A DNA stretch of 42,514 bases from an uncultured Paracoccaceae bacterium (GTDB lineage Bacteria; Pseudomonadota; Alphaproteobacteria; Rhodobacterales; Rhodobacteraceae), in contig CAKZXZ010000120.1 of NCBI GenBank assembly GCA_937883775.1, forward strand, positions 1-42,514, read 5' to 3'. The notes beneath the pieces are model-generated. The model was not told the DNA's origin and made no database searches. It was given only the letters and a program-made list of their open reading frames with translations. Shown here in pieces: positions 41,304 through 42,514 of the stretch (position 1 is the stretch's first letter; each line of letters begins with the position of its first letter). The position numbers and the translations under genes were made by a program.

Positions 41304-42514
41304 TTACCGGCGGCGCGAGACCTTGCGTTTGACCTTATCGGCCTTGCGCTTGGCCTTGATCTTGCGCCGTTTCGGGCTGCCCCGGCGCGATCCACCGCCC
41401 CGCCCCTGGGGCAAGTCCTTGCCGTCCAGTTCCAGCAGATCCAGCATCAGCCCACCGGTCACCGGCACCGCCTCGGACAGCTTGACCAGAACGCTCTGAC
41501 CCAGCGAAATCTCGATCCCTGTATCAGCGCCCATCAGCGTCTGCGTCTCTGCATCGTGGTGGAAATACTCCGACCCGATATTGCGCATCGGCACCAGCCC
41601 GTCAGCGCCTGTTTCGTCCAGCTTTACAAACACGCCAAACCGCGCGATCCCGCTGATCCGCCCAGTAAAGGTGCTGCCCACCCGGTCGCTCAGATAGGCC
41701 GCCAGATAGCGGTCGGTCGTGTCCCGCTCAGCCATCATCGATCGACGCTCGGTATCCGAGATTTGCACAGCCGTCGCATCCAGCTCGGCAATATCCTCGG
41801 GGCTCAGCCCGTCCTTACCCCAGCCATGCGCCGCGACCAGCGCACGGTGCACGATCAGGTCGGCATAGCGCCGAATGGGCGAAGTGAAATGCGCATAGCT
41901 TTTCAGCGACAGCCCGAAATGCCCAAAGTTCTCGGCATTATAATAAGCCTGCGTCATAGAGCGCAGGGTGCTGAGGTTAATCAGTTCGGCAAACTCGCTG
42001 CCCGCCGCCGCATTCAGCAACTGGTTCAGATGCCGCGTGTGCAGAACCTGCCCTTTGGCCAGATTGAACCCCGCGGTCTGCGCCGTCTCCCGCAGGCCTT
42101 CCAGCTTCTCGGCGGTGGGTTCCTCGTGCACCCGGAACAGCAGCGGCTGACCCTTGGCTTTGAGCGTCTCCGCCGCCGCAACATTGGCGAGGATCATGAA
42201 CTCCTCGATCAGCCTGTGCGCGTCCAGACGGTCCTTGAAGGCAACCGAGTGTACCTCGCCCTCATCGCTCAGAACGATCCGCCGCTCCGGCAGGTCCAGA
42301 TCCAGCGGCTGGCGCTTTTCACGCGCCTGACGCGCGGCGTGATAGGCGGCGTAAAGCGGGGTCACGACCTCCTCCATCAACGGCGCGACCTTGTCATTCG
42401 GCGCACCGTCGACCGCCTCTTGCACCTCTTCATAATTCAGCGACGCCGCCGACCGCATCAGCCCGCGCACAAACCTGTGCCCAACCAGCTCACCCCCCGC
42501 GCTCAACTGCATCC
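41304..42514 (-). CDS. rnr: Ribonuclease R, 5' part cut by window edge
   Basis: The visible 402 residues are the C-terminal half of a 3'-5' exoribonuclease of the RNB family. The RNB signature HFTSPIRRYADLIVHRAL is present (about 210-227 of the visible part), followed by an S1 RNA-binding domain beginning VGSTFTGRISGIARFGVFVKLD. The tail is strongly basic and Lys/Arg-rich (RRGSPKRRKIKAKRKADKVKRK), as in RNase R and not RNase II. The catalytic Asp cluster lies beyond the right edge. It degrades structured RNA, including rRNA and mRNA fragments. It is followed 90 bases later by the transglycosylase gene on the same strand. Confidence 0.93.
   Translation of the reverse strand, partial: MQLSAGGELVGHRFVRGLMRSAASLNYEEVQEAVDGAPNDKVAPLMEEVVTPLYAAYHAARQAREKRQPLDLDLPERRIVLSDEGEVHSVAFKDRLDAHRLIEEFMILANVAAAETLKAKGQPLLFRVHEEPTAEKLEGLRETAQTAGFNLAKGQVLHTRHLNQLLNAAAGSEFAELINLSTLRSMTQAYYNAENFGHFGLSLKSYAHFTSPIRRYADLIVHRALVAAHGWGKDGLSPEDIAELDATAVQISDTERRSMMAERDTTDRYLAAYLSDRVGSTFTGRISGIARFGVFVKLDETGADGLVPMRNIGSEYFHHDAETQTLMGADTGIEISLGQSVLVKLSEAVPVTGGLMLDLLELDGKDLPQGRGGGSRRGSPKRRKIKAKRKADKVKRKVSRRR

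Noticed and set aside
1-42514. CRISPR arrays, insertion sequences, phage or toxin-antitoxin genes
   Set aside because: I saw no regularly spaced repeats, transposase motifs, phage structural proteins or paired small toxin/antitoxin frames.

Overview
The window looks like a core-chromosome segment of a marine alphaproteobacterium of the Rhodobacteraceae (Roseobacter group). This rests on the high GC content, the character of the encoded proteins, the order rsfS-rlmH-gpmI-envC-ctpA-rppH, the leuC/leuD/leuB arrangement, and a Mur-type operator in front of a SitABCD system. The genus cannot be fixed from the sequence. There is no integrase, transposase, CRISPR array, phage gene or ribosomal RNA. 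One tRNA, Pro(CGG), is present.

Layout. (1) 1-3952: a DabB/DabA inorganic-carbon uptake pair on the minus strand (DabA cut by the left edge), with a divergent LysR regulator. (2) 3949-7871: a tight minus-strand cluster read as ATP-grasp, alpha-E, transglutaminase-like protease and Anbu proteasome-like peptidase. This conserved module has solved parts but no settled role and is the strongest candidate here for an under-described system. (3) 8095-9182: a stand-alone ferric-iron binding protein with its own terminator. (4) 9229-9900: a 2H-phosphoesterase-like DUF1045 protein. (5) 10014-15438: a small membrane-anchored protein followed by a complete five-gene peptide/nickel-type ABC importer whose genes overlap by a few bases. 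(6) 15459-15535: tRNA-Pro. (7) 15580-24198: leucine biosynthesis (leuC, leuD, leuB), interrupted by a divergent DUF4198/HupE-UreJ pair and by a membrane protein plus exported nuclease-like protein, and followed by an EamA exporter. (8) 24298-26311: a SOUL haem-binding-like protein and an MscS channel. (9) 26326-30352: a manganese-type ABC importer (sitABCD-like) behind two 17-bp operators, one of which exactly fills the promoter spacer. (10) 30402-33332: an FbpB-like iron permease and an FAD amine oxidoreductase. (11) 33480-38877: rsfS, rlmH, gpmI, envC-like, ctpA and rppH, linking ribosome silencing, rRNA methylation, glycolysis, cell-wall processing and mRNA decay. (12) 39004-42514: a methyltransferase, a lytic transglycosylase and the 3' part of RNase R.

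Metal uptake is a theme: Fe3+ (binding protein and permease 21 kb apart, no cognate ATPase in the window), Mn2+ (complete), a possible Ni/Co-linked DUF4198/HupE pair, and a Nik/Dpp-type importer of unknown substrate. Several non-coding structures stand out: a hairpin between the Shine-Dalgarno and the start codon of rppH, a perfect 11-bp stem-loop between the binding-protein and permease genes of the ABC operon, twin GTTTCGC palindromes behind leuC, and a three-copy AAACAGT array in front of the membrane-protein gene. All product names come from reading the translations; no database search was run.
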